64,000 nt of DNA from Pseudomonas sp. 8AS. Its GTDB lineage: Bacteria > Pseudomonadota > Gammaproteobacteria > Pseudomonadales > Pseudomonadaceae. The stretch covers positions 2,070,117 to 2,134,116 of the forward strand of contig NZ_LR733406.1 in the NCBI RefSeq assembly GCF_902506505.1, read 5' to 3'. A program made the translations under genes and the position numbers. Positions 1 through 11,783 of the stretch are shown here, piece by piece. Positions within the stretch are counted from its first letter, which is position 1. Every line of letters starts with the position of its first letter. The notes under the pieces were generated by a model. The model was not told the DNA's origin. It saw nothing but the letters and a program-made list of their open reading frames with translations, and did no database searches.

Positions 1-1168
<1,168 letters not shown>

Positions 1169-1390
1169 CTACATGCCTGTGCGATCAAGGTTTTAGCGGC
1201 TTTTGCCGGGCCTTGGCGGGGGGCAAAGAACACCGCAGTTGCGAAGCTTTCGCACCTTTAGGGGCGCTGCGCGGAAGAGGGAATCGCTTGTAATTGTTAC
1301 TGCGTGCGACTGTCAGCAGCTTAGTCCATGTCAAACGACAGGGTGTGCTGCTGGTCGGAGGGGTGCGACGCTCGGTCGCACGGAGAAATG

Positions 1391-1416
1391 CCACCTGCCG
1401 CGGGCGCGGCAGGTGG
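1391..1416 (-). terminator. Hairpin terminator after ccoP
   Basis: Perfect 11-bp stem CCACCTGCCGC/GCGGCAGGTGG with a 4-nt loop. Read on the minus strand it is followed by CATTTCT, read on the plus strand by TTTT. It lies 64 bp after the ccoP stop, within the 1085-1480 gap between ccoP and ccoN1, and probably ends the ccoNOP transcript. I see nothing else coding in that gap. Confidence 0.7.
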
Positions 1417-1480
1417 TTTTGGCGGGATGTGTCGTTTGCCTGTGCGGCGGCGTCGGGCGACGTCGCGCGTTGGTGCGGGC

Positions 1481-2419
1481 TTACTTGGCCGCGGTTTTCT
1501 CGACCTGGGCGGACAGGCTGTACACGTAGGCGGCCAGCAGGTGCACCTTGTCTTCGCTGCCCACGTACTGCAGCTGCGCCGGCATGTTGCCGTTGCGGCC
1601 GTAGCGGATGGTCTGCTGCAGCTGCGCGTAGCTGCTGCCGTAGATGAAGGCGCTCGGCTTGGTCAGGTTGGGTGCGCCCATGCTCGGGGTGCCCTTGCCG
1701 TCCGCGCCGTGGCAGGCGAAGCAGGTGCTGGAGAAGATCTTGCGACCGGCTTCGATGTCGGCGCTCACGCCTTCCGGCAGCTTGCGCCCGGCCAGTTCGG
1801 TGAGCACGTAGGCAGCGGCATTGCGCACGCCATCTTCGCCGATGGTCGGAGCCTGTGCCGGCATCATGCCGTGACGGCCGGCGATGATGGTCTGCTTGAT
1901 GTCGGCCGGAGTGCCGCCCCAGCGCCACTCGTTGTCGGTCAGGTTGGGGAAGCCGTAGGCGCCCTTGGCGTCGGAGCCGTGGCAGACCGAGCAGTTGGAG
2001 GCGAACAGGCGGCCACCCATCTTCACGGCTTGCGGGTCCTTGGCTACCTCTTCGATGGGCATGGCGGCGAACTTGGCGTAGATCGGCCCGTACTGCTGCT
2101 CGGCCTTGTCCATTTCGCGCTGCCACTGGCCGACCTGGGTCCAGCCGTTCTCGTAGCCCGGCAGCCAGCCTTTCCAGTTGCCCAGGCCCGGGTAGATGGC
2201 CAGGTAGCCGGCGGCGAAGATGATGGTGCCGATGAACAGCATGAACCACCACTTGGGCAGCGGGTTGTCATACTCCTCGATGCCGTCGAAGGCATGGCCC
2301 ATGGTCTGCTCGGTGGTGCCTTTGTTCTCGCCGCTGCGGGTGGCGAATACCAGCCACAGCAGGGCGACCAGGCTGCCGAGGGTGAGCAGGGTGATGTAGC
2401 CACTCCAGAAAGAGGTCAT
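1481..2419 (-). CDS. ccoP2: cbb3-type cytochrome c oxidase subunit III, dihaem CcoP
   Basis: A 312-residue membrane-anchored dihaem cytochrome c that passes electrons from periplasmic cytochromes to CcoO/CcoN. Two transmembrane segments are visible near residues 6-26 and 56-76. They precede two periplasmic cytochrome domains with haem-binding motifs CSVCH (C143, C146, H147) and CFACH (C233, C236, H237). Length is normal for CcoP. It starts 47 bp after ccoO ends, and that gap is too small for a normal ccoQ. It is third in the minus-strand operon ccoN-ccoO-ccoP driven from the Anr-type box at 4585. Confidence 0.96.
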   Translation of the reverse strand: MTSFWSGYITLLTLGSLVALLWLVFATRSGENKGTTEQTMGHAFDGIEEYDNPLPKWWFMLFIGTIIFAAGYLAIYPGLGNWKGWLPGYENGWTQVGQWQREMDKAEQQYGPIYAKFAAMPIEEVAKDPQAVKMGGRLFASNCSVCHGSDAKGAYGFPNLTDNEWRWGGTPADIKQTIIAGRHGMMPAQAPTIGEDGVRNAAAYVLTELAGRKLPEGVSADIEAGRKIFSSTCFACHGADGKGTPSMGAPNLTKPSAFIYGSSYAQLQQTIRYGRNGNMPAQLQYVGSEDKVHLLAAYVYSLSAQVEKTAAK

Positions 2420-2466
2420 GGCTGTGTACTCCGTGACAGAAACAGGAAGGGGTGAATGACCATGAC

Positions 2467-3080
2467 TTACCTCTTGTTCTTCAGGCTGGTGCCGAGGACC
2501 TGCAGGTAGGCGACCAGCGCCTCCATCTCGGTCTTGCCGCTGACGGCTTCGGCGGCGCCGGCGATATCCGCGTCGCTGTAAGGCACGCCGAGGGTGCGCA
2601 TGGCTTCAAGCTTGGCGGCGGTGTCCTTGCCGTCCAGCTTGTTCTCGACCAGCCAGGGGTAGGCCGGCATCTTCGACTCCGGCACCACGTTGCGCGGGTT
2701 GTACAGGTGCGCACGGTGCCAGTCATCGGAGTAGCGGCCGCCGACGCGGGCCAGGTCCGGACCGGTGCGCTTGGAGCCCCACAGGAACGGGTGGTCCCAG
2801 ACGCTTTCGCCGGCGACCGAGTAGTGGCCGTAGCGCTCGGTTTCGGCGCGGAACGGACGGATCATCTGCGAGTGGCAGCCGACGCAGCCTTCCTTGATAT
2901 AGATGTCGCGGCCTTCCAACTGCAGCGCGGTGTAGGGCTTCATGCCCTGTACCGGCTCGTTGACCACGTCCTGGAAGAACAGCGGGACGATCTGGGTCAG
3001 GCCGCCGATGCTGACGGCCAGGACCATGCACAGGGCCAGCAGGCCGACGTTCTTCTCGAGTATTTCGTGTTTGCTGCTCA

Positions 3081-3081
<1 letters not shown>
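2467..3081 (-). CDS. ccoO2: cbb3-type cytochrome c oxidase subunit II, monohaem CcoO
   Basis: A 204-residue monohaem cytochrome c of the cbb3 oxidase. An N-terminal membrane anchor (about residues 12-34) is followed by the haem motif CVGCH (C66, C69, H70). Conserved family sequence such as [17 protein letters not shown] follows directly. The start codon overlaps the ccoN stop codon by one base (TGATG), so the two are translationally coupled. Family length is about 200 residues, so it looks complete. Confidence 0.97.
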
Positions 3082-4517
<1,436 letters not shown>

Positions 4518-4584
4518 GTGTTGGGCTTCCATCCACGGTTTATGAAAAGCAGGGCAAGCATGGGTAATGGCACGGTGACAGTTA

Positions 4585-4598
4585 TTGACGGAGGTCAA
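4585..4598. promoter_or_regulatory. Anr/FNR-type box upstream of ccoN2
   Basis: TTGACGGAGGTCAA is a perfect inverted repeat, TTGAC-GGAG-GTCAA, matching the Anr/FNR consensus TTGAY-N4-RTCAA. It lies 68 bp upstream of ccoN2, where Anr would activate the cco2 operon at low oxygen. It also covers the translation-start region of the divergent hydrolase gene, so Anr could affect that gene too (inference). Confidence 0.8.
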
Positions 4599-4604
4599 TG
4601 CGCG

Positions 4605-5228
4605 GTGGGTGAGTGGCTTCTGGACGGGTGTGACAGGCTGTCGCAAGTCGATCTGATCCTGGCGCACGGCGCCGGCGCGCCGATGGACAGCGCGTTCATG
4701 GCCGGGATGGCGGGGATGTTGGCGGCACGCGGCATCGCGGTGCTGCGCTTCGAATTTCCCTATATGGCGCAGAGGCGTCTGGGTGGCGGCAAGCGGCCGC
4801 CCAATCCCCAGGCGCAGCTGCTGGAGAGCTGGCGCCAGGTCTATGCCGCCGTGCGCGAGCAGGTGCCGGGGCGGCTGGCGATCGGCGGCAAATCCATGGG
4901 CGGGCGCATGGCCAGTCTGCTGGCCGACGAGCTGGGCGCCGACGCGCTGGTGTGCCTGGGCTATCCCTTCCATGCCGTGGGCAAGCAGGACAAGCCGCGG
5001 GTCGCCCACCTAGCCGACCTGCGCACGCCGACCTTGATCGTCCAGGGCGAGCGCGACCCGATGGGCGCGCGGACCACGGTGGCGGGTTATGCCCTGTCGG
5101 CAGCGGTTGAGCTGCACTGGCTGGCGGCCGGCGATCATGACCTGAAGCCGCTCAAGGCGAGTGGCTTCAGCCACGAGCAGTACTTGTGCAGCGCCGCCGA
5201 TGCGGTGGCCGGGTTTCTGCGGCGCTGA
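4605..5228 (+). CDS. Alpha/beta-hydrolase fold protein (KANL3/Tex30-like)
   Basis: A predicted cytoplasmic serine hydrolase of about 207 residues. Visible features are an oxyanion-type [11 protein letters not shown] segment near the N-terminus, the nucleophile elbow GGKSMGGR, an acid in GERDPMG and a histidine in GDHDLKP, a complete catalytic triad. The substrate is unknown. The start is uncertain. GTG at 4605 has GGAGG ten bases upstream and begins right before the conserved region. ATG at 4560 or 4542 would add 15 or 21 residues and place the Anr box inside the gene. It is divergent from ccoN2 and convergent with aer, with a bidirectional terminator between. Confidence 0.8.
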   Translation: MGEWLLDGCDRLSQVDLILAHGAGAPMDSAFMAGMAGMLAARGIAVLRFEFPYMAQRRLGGGKRPPNPQAQLLESWRQVYAAVREQVPGRLAIGGKSMGGRMASLLADELGADALVCLGYPFHAVGKQDKPRVAHLADLRTPTLIVQGERDPMGARTTVAGYALSAAVELHWLAAGDHDLKPLKASGFSHEQYLCSAADAVAGFLRR

Positions 5229-5370
5229 GTCGCTCGGCCATCGAGGCCATGCCGCGGCGGCTGATATGGGGGGGCTTGATCGGCGAGAGACACCGCCCGG
5301 TGCTTCTTTCGCGGCGAAAGCATTCGGTCGGGGCCGATTCCGCATCGGCATTCCGCGGTTGCCGCACCAC

Positions 5371-5399
5371 AAAAAAAGCCGGCATCAGCCGGCTTTCTT
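5371..5399. terminator. Bidirectional rho-independent terminator between the hydrolase gene and aer
   Basis: A-tract, then GCCGGC-ATCA-GCCGGC, then CTTTCTT-type T-rich sequence on the other side. The A7 run gives a T7 tail on the minus strand, so it serves minus-strand aer best and could also end the plus-strand hydrolase transcript. Confidence 0.85.
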
Positions 5400-5414
5400 A
5401 TACGTCACCAGCCT

Positions 5415-6980
5415 TCAGCGGTTGAAGCGCTCCACCAGGGAGTACTGGTCCTGCGCGGTGGTGGTCAGCGCCTCGCTGAGGTTCGCGGTGTTCTGCGCTT
5501 CGCCGGCGGTCTGATCGGCCAGCTGGGCGATGGTGGTGATGTTCTGGTTGATTTCGTCCGCCACGGCGCTCTGTTCCTCGGCGGCGGCGGCAATCTGGTT
5601 GGCCATGTCGGCGATATTAGCCACGGCTTCGCTGATACCCAGCAGGGCCTGGTCGGCCTGCTGCACGCGTTCGACGCCTTCGTCGGCCTGCTTGCGGCCG
5701 ATCTCCATGGTCATCACCGCCTCTTCGGCGGTGCGCTGCAGCTTGGCGATCAGGGCGTGGATCTGCCCGGTGGATTCGGCGGTGCGCTGGGCCAGCGAGC
5801 GCACCTCGTCGGCCACCACGGCAAAGCCGCGGCCCATCTCGCCGGCGCGGGCCGCTTCGATGGCGGCATTGAGCGCCAGCAGGTTGGTCTGGTCGGCAAT
5901 GCCCTTGATCACATCGACCACGCCGCCGATCTCGTTGCTGTCCTGGGCCAGGCGCGACACGGTTTCGCCGGTTTCGCCCACCGACAGCGACAGGCGCTGG
6001 ATGGCGTCGCGGGTTTCCGCGGTGACATTGCGCCCTTCACCGGTCAGGCGATTGGCTTCCTGGGTGGCGATGGCGGTGCGCGCCACATTGCTGGCGACCT
6101 CAAGCGTCGTTGCGGCCATCTCGTTGACCGCGGTGGCGACCTGCTCGGTCTCCACGCGCTGGCGCTCCAGGCCGGCGGAGCTGTTGTGGGCCAGCTGGTC
6201 GGCCTGGCGGGCCTGGTGGGTCAGGCGCTCGGCGGTATCCTGCAGGCGGGTCAGGCAGGTCTTCAGGCGGGCCTCCTGGCTGAGCATGGCCATTTCCAGG
6301 CGCGCCTCGGCGCCATGGCTGTCGGTGTACATCTGCGCGATCAGCGGGTCCGAGGTGGTCTGCTCGGCCAGGCGCAGCAGGCGCTTGATTCCGCGGTTCT
6401 GCCAGGCCAGGCCGGTCAGGCCCAGCGGCACCGAGAGCAGGGCGGCGAGCAGGAAACCCCAGGTCGAGCCCATCCAGTGGCCGATCAGGAAGCCGATCTG
6501 ACTGATCAGGATGAATGGCAGCCAGGCCTGCAGCAGTGGCAGCCAGCTGTCGCGGCTGGGGATCGCCGATTTGCCGGCATTGATCCGCGCGTACAGCGCC
6601 TGGGCGCGGCTCACCTGCTCGGCGGTCGGCTTGATCCGCACCGACTCGTAGCCCACCACCTGGCCGCCTTCGAGCATCGGGGTCACGTAGGCATTGACCC
6701 AGTAATAGTCGCCGTTCTTGCTGCGGTTCTTGACGATGCCCATCCACGGGCGGCCCTTCTTCAGGGTGGTCCACATGTGCTCGAACACCGCCGGTGGCAC
6801 ATCCGGGTGGCGCACCAGGTTGTGCGGCGCCCGGATCAGCTCATCGCGCGTGAAGCCGCTGATCTCGATGAAGGCCTGGTTGCAGTAGGTGATCTGACCT
6901 TTGGCATCGGTGGTGGAGATCAGGCGCTGCTGGGCTGGGAAGGTGCGCTCGCGCTGGGTGATGGGCTGGTTGTTTCGCAT
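5415..6980 (-). CDS. aer: Aerotaxis receptor Aer (PAS-containing methyl-accepting chemotaxis protein)
   Basis: A 521-residue chemoreceptor that senses redox/energy state through an N-terminal PAS domain and signals to the CheA/CheW flagellar pathway. Residues about 5-120 form the PAS domain ([27 protein letters not shown]). Two hydrophobic segments follow around 145-190. The C-terminal half is a long coiled coil with the methyl-accepting hairpin tip [22 protein letters not shown] at 6980 ([14 protein letters not shown]) matches Aer N-termini; the upstream in-frame extension to 7124 looks non-coding. In P. aeruginosa aer neighbours the cco genes, as here, but is followed there by acnA rather than alginate genes. 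Confidence 0.93.
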   Translation of the reverse strand: MRNNQPITQRERTFPAQQRLISTTDAKGQITYCNQAFIEISGFTRDELIRAPHNLVRHPDVPPAVFEHMWTTLKKGRPWMGIVKNRSKNGDYYWVNAYVTPMLEGGQVVGYESVRIKPTAEQVSRAQALYARINAGKSAIPSRDSWLPLLQAWLPFILISQIGFLIGHWMGSTWGFLLAALLSVPLGLTGLAWQNRGIKRLLRLAEQTTSDPLIAQMYTDSHGAEARLEMAMLSQEARLKTCLTRLQDTAERLTHQARQADQLAHNSSAGLERQRVETEQVATAVNEMAATTLEVASNVARTAIATQEANRLTGEGRNVTAETRDAIQRLSLSVGETGETVSRLAQDSNEIGGVVDVIKGIADQTNLLALNAAIEAARAGEMGRGFAVVADEVRSLAQRTAESTGQIHALIAKLQRTAEEAVMTMEIGRKQADEGVERVQQADQALLGISEAVANIADMANQIAAAAEEQSAVADEINQNITTIAQLADQTAGEAQNTANLSEALTTTAQDQYSLVERFNR

Positions 6981-7080
6981 GCGTGTCGATTCTTCGGCGG
7001 AGGGCTTGTCAGAGTTGATCGGCCGTGAGCGGTGAAAATTTAGCGGTCGATCCGAGCGTTCGTAACCGATTGTAACCTGC

Positions 7081-7666
7081 CTGGATGGATAAGAATATTT
7101 TGGCGCCAACTTTTTATTTGGCATGGCTGTTTTTATATGCAGTCAATGGCAAATAGCTGAAATGTTCAGTGGAGATTGATATGCAACTTATCCGGCTCGG
7201 CTAATAGTGTCCTATATAGCGCTATTTTTGTCTCGATATATGGCGTCAGAAAAATGGCATTCGCGTGTTTTTATATATGCTGTCAGTGCGATTATTACCT
7301 CGGGTAATGCCTGTTTTTTTGGTGTTACTTTCTAATGCATCTTCTGTATGATCCATTCCAGAGCGCTTGCATCATCTTGGTGCCAGAAAAATGGCATTTG
7401 TGAAGCTGGTCACGCGTTACTCTTGGTAACTAGGTTACTGTTTTAAAAAGGAATAACTTAACAACTGTCATATGAGGAGCTTAGTGTCTTCGTGTGGCAT
7501 TGGTTTTGCTCTGGCCAAGTTGAACTTTATCTGCCTTGGATGAGGCAGAAGTTGACTGGTTGGTGAAGGGACTCGAGGGTTTTGTCGTACCTGTTTTCGG
7601 TCTCGCGAGATAGGCGGGTCAGCCGTGTGGCTACCGCATCGATCAACGCAAGGAGGAGATCGCCAA
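7081..7666 (+). promoter_or_regulatory. AT-rich control region of the alginate operon
   Basis: About 590 bp between aer and algD without a convincing gene. The part from about 7085 to 7465 is strikingly AT-rich against GC-rich neighbours. It carries a 15-bp perfect direct repeat (7247-7261 and 7384-7398), the second inside the hyphenated palindrome TGCCA-GAAAAA-TGGCA (7381-7396). A sigma-54-like element follows. A long algD leader and binding by several regulators (AlgU, RpoN, AlgR, AlgB, AmrZ) are known in P. aeruginosa. A GAACTT hexamer at 7522 has no good AlgU -10 partner. AGGAGGAG at 7651-7658 is the algD ribosome-binding site. Confidence 0.6.
7392..7407 (+). promoter_or_regulatory. Possible sigma-54 (RpoN) promoter for algD
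   Basis: TGGCATTTGTGAAGCT keeps the invariant GG and GC dinucleotides with exactly 10 nt between them and matches TGGCA of the -24 element; the -12 element (AAGCT) is weak. It overlaps the TGCCA-N6-TGGCA palindrome and would give a leader of about 250 nt. RpoN use at algD is known in P. aeruginosa; this placement is inference. Confidence 0.35.
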
Positions 7667-8977
7667 ATGCGCATCAGCATTTTTGGGCTTGGCTATGTAG
7701 GAGCTGTGTGTGCCGGTTGTCTGTCGGCCCGGGGGCATCAGATCATCGGTGTGGATATTTCGGCGCTGAAGATCGACCTGATCAACAGCGGTAAGGCGCC
7801 AATCGTCGAGCCGGGGCTCGAGGAGCTGCTGCAGCAGGGCATCAAGAGCGGCAAGCTGCGCGGGACGCTGGACATGCGCGAGGCGGTATTGGAGACGGAT
7901 ATCTCCTTCCTCGCCCCGCCGACGCCGAGCAAGCGCAATGGCGATCTGGATGTGTCCTACATCGAGGAAGTCTGCCAGCAGATCGGCCGGGTTCTCCCGG
8001 AAAAAAGCACCCGCCACACCGTGGTGGTACGCAGCACCGTGCTGCCAGGCACGCTGCGCAACGTGGTCATCCCGACCCTGGAGAAGTACTCGGGCCTCAA
8101 GGCCGGTGAGGACTTCGGTGTGGCGGTCAACCCGGAGTTCCTGCGCGAGAGCACCGCGATCAAGGACTACGACTTCCCGGCCATGACCGTGATCGGCGAG
8201 CTGGACAAGACCTCGGGCGACCTGCTCGAAGCGATCTACGGCGAGCTGGACGCCCCGATCATCCGCAAGACCATCGAGGTCGCGGAGATGATCAAGTACA
8301 CCTGCAACGTCTGGCACGCGGCCAAGATCACCTTCGCCAACGAGATCGGCAACATCTCCAAGGCGGTCGGCGTCGACGGTCGCGAGGTGATGGATGTGAT
8401 CTGCCAGGATCACAAGCTCAACCTGTCCAAGTACTACATGAAGCCCGGCTTCGCCTTCGGCGGTTCCTGCCTGCCCAAGGACGTGCGCGCCCTCAACTAC
8501 CGCGCCACCCAGCTCGACGTCGAGTCGCCGCTGATCAACTCGCTGATGCCGAGCAACGAAGCCCAGGTGCGCAACGCCTACAACCTGATCGCCAGCCAGG
8601 ACAAGCGCAAGATCGCGCTGCTCGGCCTGAGCTTCAAGGCCGGCACCGACGACCTGCGCGAGAGCCCGCTGGTGGAGCTGGCCGAGCAGCTGATCGGCAA
8701 GGGCTTCGACCTGAAGATCTTCGACCGCAACGTCGAATATGCCCGCGTGCATGGCGCCAACCGCGAATACATCGAGTCGAAGATTCCCCATGTGTCCTCG
8801 CTGCTGCGCTCCGACCTGCAGCAGGTCGTGGCGGATGCCGACGTGATCGTGCTGGGCAACGGCGACGAGCTGTTCGAGACCGTGGTGCAGCAGCTGCCGC
8901 CGGGCAAGAAACTTATCGACCTGGTCGGTTTCATGCGCCACTGCAGTGACGACGTCAAGGAAGGCCTCTGCTGGTAG
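7667..8977 (+). CDS. algD: GDP-mannose 6-dehydrogenase AlgD
   Basis: A 436-residue cytosolic enzyme that oxidises GDP-mannose to GDP-mannuronic acid with NAD+, the committed step of alginate synthesis. Visible are the N-terminal Rossmann motif GLGYVG, an [11 protein letters not shown] segment, and the catalytic cysteine C268 in [15 protein letters not shown] at 7667 was chosen because [12 protein letters not shown] is the family N-terminus and AGGAGGAG lies 8 bp upstream; the frame opens earlier at 7625 without support. First gene of the alginate operon, 91 bp before alg8. Confidence 0.97.
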   Translation: MRISIFGLGYVGAVCAGCLSARGHQIIGVDISALKIDLINSGKAPIVEPGLEELLQQGIKSGKLRGTLDMREAVLETDISFLAPPTPSKRNGDLDVSYIEEVCQQIGRVLPEKSTRHTVVVRSTVLPGTLRNVVIPTLEKYSGLKAGEDFGVAVNPEFLRESTAIKDYDFPAMTVIGELDKTSGDLLEAIYGELDAPIIRKTIEVAEMIKYTCNVWHAAKITFANEIGNISKAVGVDGREVMDVICQDHKLNLSKYYMKPGFAFGGSCLPKDVRALNYRATQLDVESPLINSLMPSNEAQVRNAYNLIASQDKRKIALLGLSFKAGTDDLRESPLVELAEQLIGKGFDLKIFDRNVEYARVHGANREYIESKIPHVSSLLRSDLQQVVADADVIVLGNGDELFETVVQQLPPGKKLIDLVGFMRHCSDDVKEGLCW

Positions 8978-9068
8978 CGACTGCTGCAGCGTTGAACATG
9001 CACAGGGCGTTACAACAAGAATAAGAACGCCCCCGTTGCAGAGTCGAAACTCAAACGGGGTTGGTTAC

Positions 9069-10550
9069 ATGGACGATACTCGGGGGCGCCTGCGCACTGC
9101 CGCGGGTTGGCTTTTCTATCTCAGCGCGTTGGGTGGCATGGCGTTACTGCTGCCGCACAGCGTGTTCGATCCGCAATCCACCGATTTCCTCCTGCTGCTG
9201 GGTGCAGTGGGGATTTGGCGCTATTCGGTGGGTATCACCCACTATGTGCGCGGGATGATCTTTCTCTACCTGGTGTTCCCCTACTACCGGCGCAAGGCGC
9301 GCAAGCAGGGGGCGGATGCCGATCCATCGCATGTGTTCCTGATGGTCACCAGTTTCCGCATCGATGCCTTGACCACCGCCGAGGTCTATCGCTCGGTGAT
9401 CGAGGAGGCGATCAACTGCGACTACCCGTGCACGGTGGTCTGCTCGATCGTCGAGCTGTCCGACGAACTGCTGGTCAAGAACCTGTGGAATCGCCTGAAT
9501 CCGCCGCAGCGGGTCAAGCTGACTTTCGTGCGGATTCCCGGCACCGGCAAGCGTGACGGCCTGGCCCAGGGCTTCCGCGCCATCTCGCGGGCGCAGCCGG
9601 ACGAGCGGGCCGTGGTGGCCGTGGTCGATGGCGACACCGTGCTGAGTGCCGGCGTGGTGCGCAAGACCGTGCCGTACTTCGGCCTGTTCGAAAACCTGGG
9701 TGGCCTGACCACCAACGAGTTCTGCGAAGTGCGCGGCGGCTACATCATGCACGAGTGGCACAAGCTGCGCTTCGCCCAGCGCCACATCAACATGTGCTCG
9801 ATGGCCCTGTCCAAGCGCGTGCTGACCCTGACCGGGCGCATGTCGGTATTCCGCGCCGAGGTGGTGACCAACCCCGGCTTCATCGCCGACGTGGAAAGCG
9901 ACCACCTGGAGCACTGGCGCCTGGGCCGCTTCAAGTTCCTCACCGGCGACGACAAGTCCAGCTGGTACAGCCTGATGCGCCTGGGGTACGACACCTTCTA
10001 CGTGCCGGACGCGACGATCAATACGGTCGAGCACCCGCCGGAGAAGAGCTTCATCAAGGCCAGCCGCAAGCTGATGTTCCGCTGGTACGGCAACAACCTG
10101 CGGCAGAACTCGCGCGCCCTCGGCCTGGGCCCGTCGCGCCTGGGCTGGTTCACCAGCCTGGTGCTGCTGGATCAGCGCATCTCGATGTGGACCAGCCTGC
10201 TGGGGCCGAGCGTGGCGATCATCGCCAGCATCAAGTACGGCTTCGCCTATTTGCTGATCTACCTGCTGTGGATCGGCCTGACGCGCCTGGTGCTGACCCT
10301 GCTGTTGCTGGCCTCCGGGCATGAGATCGGGCCGGCCTACCCGTTGATCCTCTATTACAACCAGATCGTCGGGGCCCTGGTGAAGGTGTACGTGTTTTTC
10401 CGCCTCGACCAGCAGTCCTGGACCCGCCAGAAAACCAAGCTCAATCGCGACCTGGCCAGCTTCCAGCGCTGGTTCAACACCTGGTCGTCGCGGGCCATGA
10501 CCTTTTCGGCGGGCAGTATTTTCGTCGCTGCCTTGATGTGGGTGGTGTGA
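9069..10550 (+). CDS. alg8: Alginate polymerase, family-2 glycosyltransferase Alg8
   Basis: A 493-residue inner-membrane processive glycosyltransferase that polymerises GDP-mannuronate into polymannuronate. It has N-terminal hydrophobic segments, a cytoplasmic GT2 domain with VVDGDTV (the D-x-D motif) and a QRHINMCSM acceptor-type region, and several C-terminal transmembrane segments. It works with Alg44, whose PilZ domain provides c-di-GMP control. ATG at 9069 gives the family length of about 494; the longer frame from 8946 overlaps algD and is not used. Confidence 0.95.
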   Translation: MDDTRGRLRTAAGWLFYLSALGGMALLLPHSVFDPQSTDFLLLLGAVGIWRYSVGITHYVRGMIFLYLVFPYYRRKARKQGADADPSHVFLMVTSFRIDALTTAEVYRSVIEEAINCDYPCTVVCSIVELSDELLVKNLWNRLNPPQRVKLTFVRIPGTGKRDGLAQGFRAISRAQPDERAVVAVVDGDTVLSAGVVRKTVPYFGLFENLGGLTTNEFCEVRGGYIMHEWHKLRFAQRHINMCSMALSKRVLTLTGRMSVFRAEVVTNPGFIADVESDHLEHWRLGRFKFLTGDDKSSWYSLMRLGYDTFYVPDATINTVEHPPEKSFIKASRKLMFRWYGNNLRQNSRALGLGPSRLGWFTSLVLLDQRISMWTSLLGPSVAIIASIKYGFAYLLIYLLWIGLTRLVLTLLLLASGHEIGPAYPLILYYNQIVGALVKVYVFFRLDQQSWTRQKTKLNRDLASFQRWFNTWSSRAMTFSAGSIFVAALMWVV

Positions 10551-10616
10551 TCGGCAACGGATGGCCGAAGGCCGCTTGATGCCCGAGTTAACTCATTAAT
10601 TTAAAAGGGAAAAGCC

Positions 10617-11783
10617 ATGAGTGCAGTGATGAGTCCAAGCAGCAACAGCAATGTTGTCCACGAGTCGGAAGCCCAGCGCCAGTACGCGCGCCTGAAGCTG
10701 CCGGCGAAGATCGTCTACCGCAGCCCGCAGGGCCAGGATCTGGAAGCACCGCTGCTGGATCTGTCGGCTGGTGGTTTCAGCTTCGAGCCCAACTCCGGGC
10801 TGATCAGCGAAGGCCAGCACCTGCGCGGCAAGCTGATGTTCGAGATCGAGGGGATAGGTTTCGCCATGGACGTGGAGTTCCAGGTGCGCTCGCTGCAGGG
10901 CGGCAAGCGCGTCGGTTGCGAGTTCCACAACCTCAAACCGCGCGAAATTTCCGCGCTGCGCTACCTGATCAGCGGTTTCCTCAGCGGCGAGCTGGTTACC
11001 GTCGGCGACCTGATCAGCACCCTGCAGCGCGAGAACTTCACCAAGGCGCGCAACAACAAGGCCGACGGCCCGGTCAGCCCGCTGGCACGCCTGCGCGCCC
11101 TGGGTCTGAGCCTGGCGATCTTCCTGGTCGGGGTCAGCGCCTGCAGCTACGTGCTTTATCAACTGTATGACATCTACTTCGTCACCCATGCCGACTCGGC
11201 CCAGGTCATGGTGCCCGGGCAGCAGGTGGCCATGCCGCGTGAAGGCTCGGTGCAGAGCCTGGTCAAGGTCGGCGACACGGTGGCCAAGGGCGCGCCGGTG
11301 GCCACCTTCTCCGCGACCATGCTGGATGCCCTGAAAGGTGCGTTGCCGGAGGCGGAAATGACCCCGGACAACCTCGAGCGCCTGTTCAGCAAGAGCTTCC
11401 AGGGCACCCTGACCAGCCCCTGCGACTGCCGCGTGGTGGCACAGCTGGTCGGCGACGGGCAGATGGCGGTCAAGGGCACGGCCGTGTTCACCCTGGCTCC
11501 GGCCGACAGCGTGGCGACCGTCGAGGCGCGCTTCCCTTATCGGGCCTTTGCCGAGCTGCAGCCGGGCACCCAGGTCAGCTTCCTGGTGGGTGGCGAGACC
11601 GAGCCGCGCAGCGGCGTGATCAGCAGCATGGCACTGCAGGACGGCGGCCTGGCCTCGGACATCCGCGTGATGATCGAGCCGGCACTGCCGCTGGCCAGCG
11701 AACTGGCCAAACGCCCGGTGGATGTGCGCATCCAGCCGCTGGGCGGGTTGTGGTCGAGCAACAGCCTGGCTGCCGGCAAATGA
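10617..11783 (+). CDS. alg44: Alginate co-polymerase Alg44 with PilZ c-di-GMP receptor domain
   Basis: A 388-residue inner-membrane protein. The N-terminal PilZ domain (about residues 14-120) has the RQYAR arginine motif and DLSAGG, which bind cyclic di-GMP and activate polymerisation by Alg8. One transmembrane helix follows near residues 160-182. The periplasmic part looks like a membrane-fusion/HlyD-type domain (VGDTVAKGAPVATF). Its stop overlaps the algK start (ATGA), so the two are translationally coupled. It makes the whole operon's output dependent on c-di-GMP (known in P. aeruginosa). Confidence 0.96.
   Translation: MSAVMSPSSNSNVVHESEAQRQYARLKLPAKIVYRSPQGQDLEAPLLDLSAGGFSFEPNSGLISEGQHLRGKLMFEIEGIGFAMDVEFQVRSLQGGKRVGCEFHNLKPREISALRYLISGFLSGELVTVGDLISTLQRENFTKARNNKADGPVSPLARLRALGLSLAIFLVGVSACSYVLYQLYDIYFVTHADSAQVMVPGQQVAMPREGSVQSLVKVGDTVAKGAPVATFSATMLDALKGALPEAEMTPDNLERLFSKSFQGTLTSPCDCRVVAQLVGDGQMAVKGTAVFTLAPADSVATVEARFPYRAFAELQPGTQVSFLVGGETEPRSGVISSMALQDGGLASDIRVMIEPALPLASELAKRPVDVRIQPLGGLWSSNSLAAGK

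Noticed and set aside
7015..7028. Anr box upstream of aer (TTGAT-N4-CGTGA)
   Set aside because: Only one half matches; the second half agrees at one of five positions.
7522..7550. GAACTT as an AlgU (sigma-22) promoter for algD
   Set aside because: At 15-17 bp downstream there is AGGCA/GGCAG/GCAGA, not a TCTGA- or TCCAA-like -10 element.
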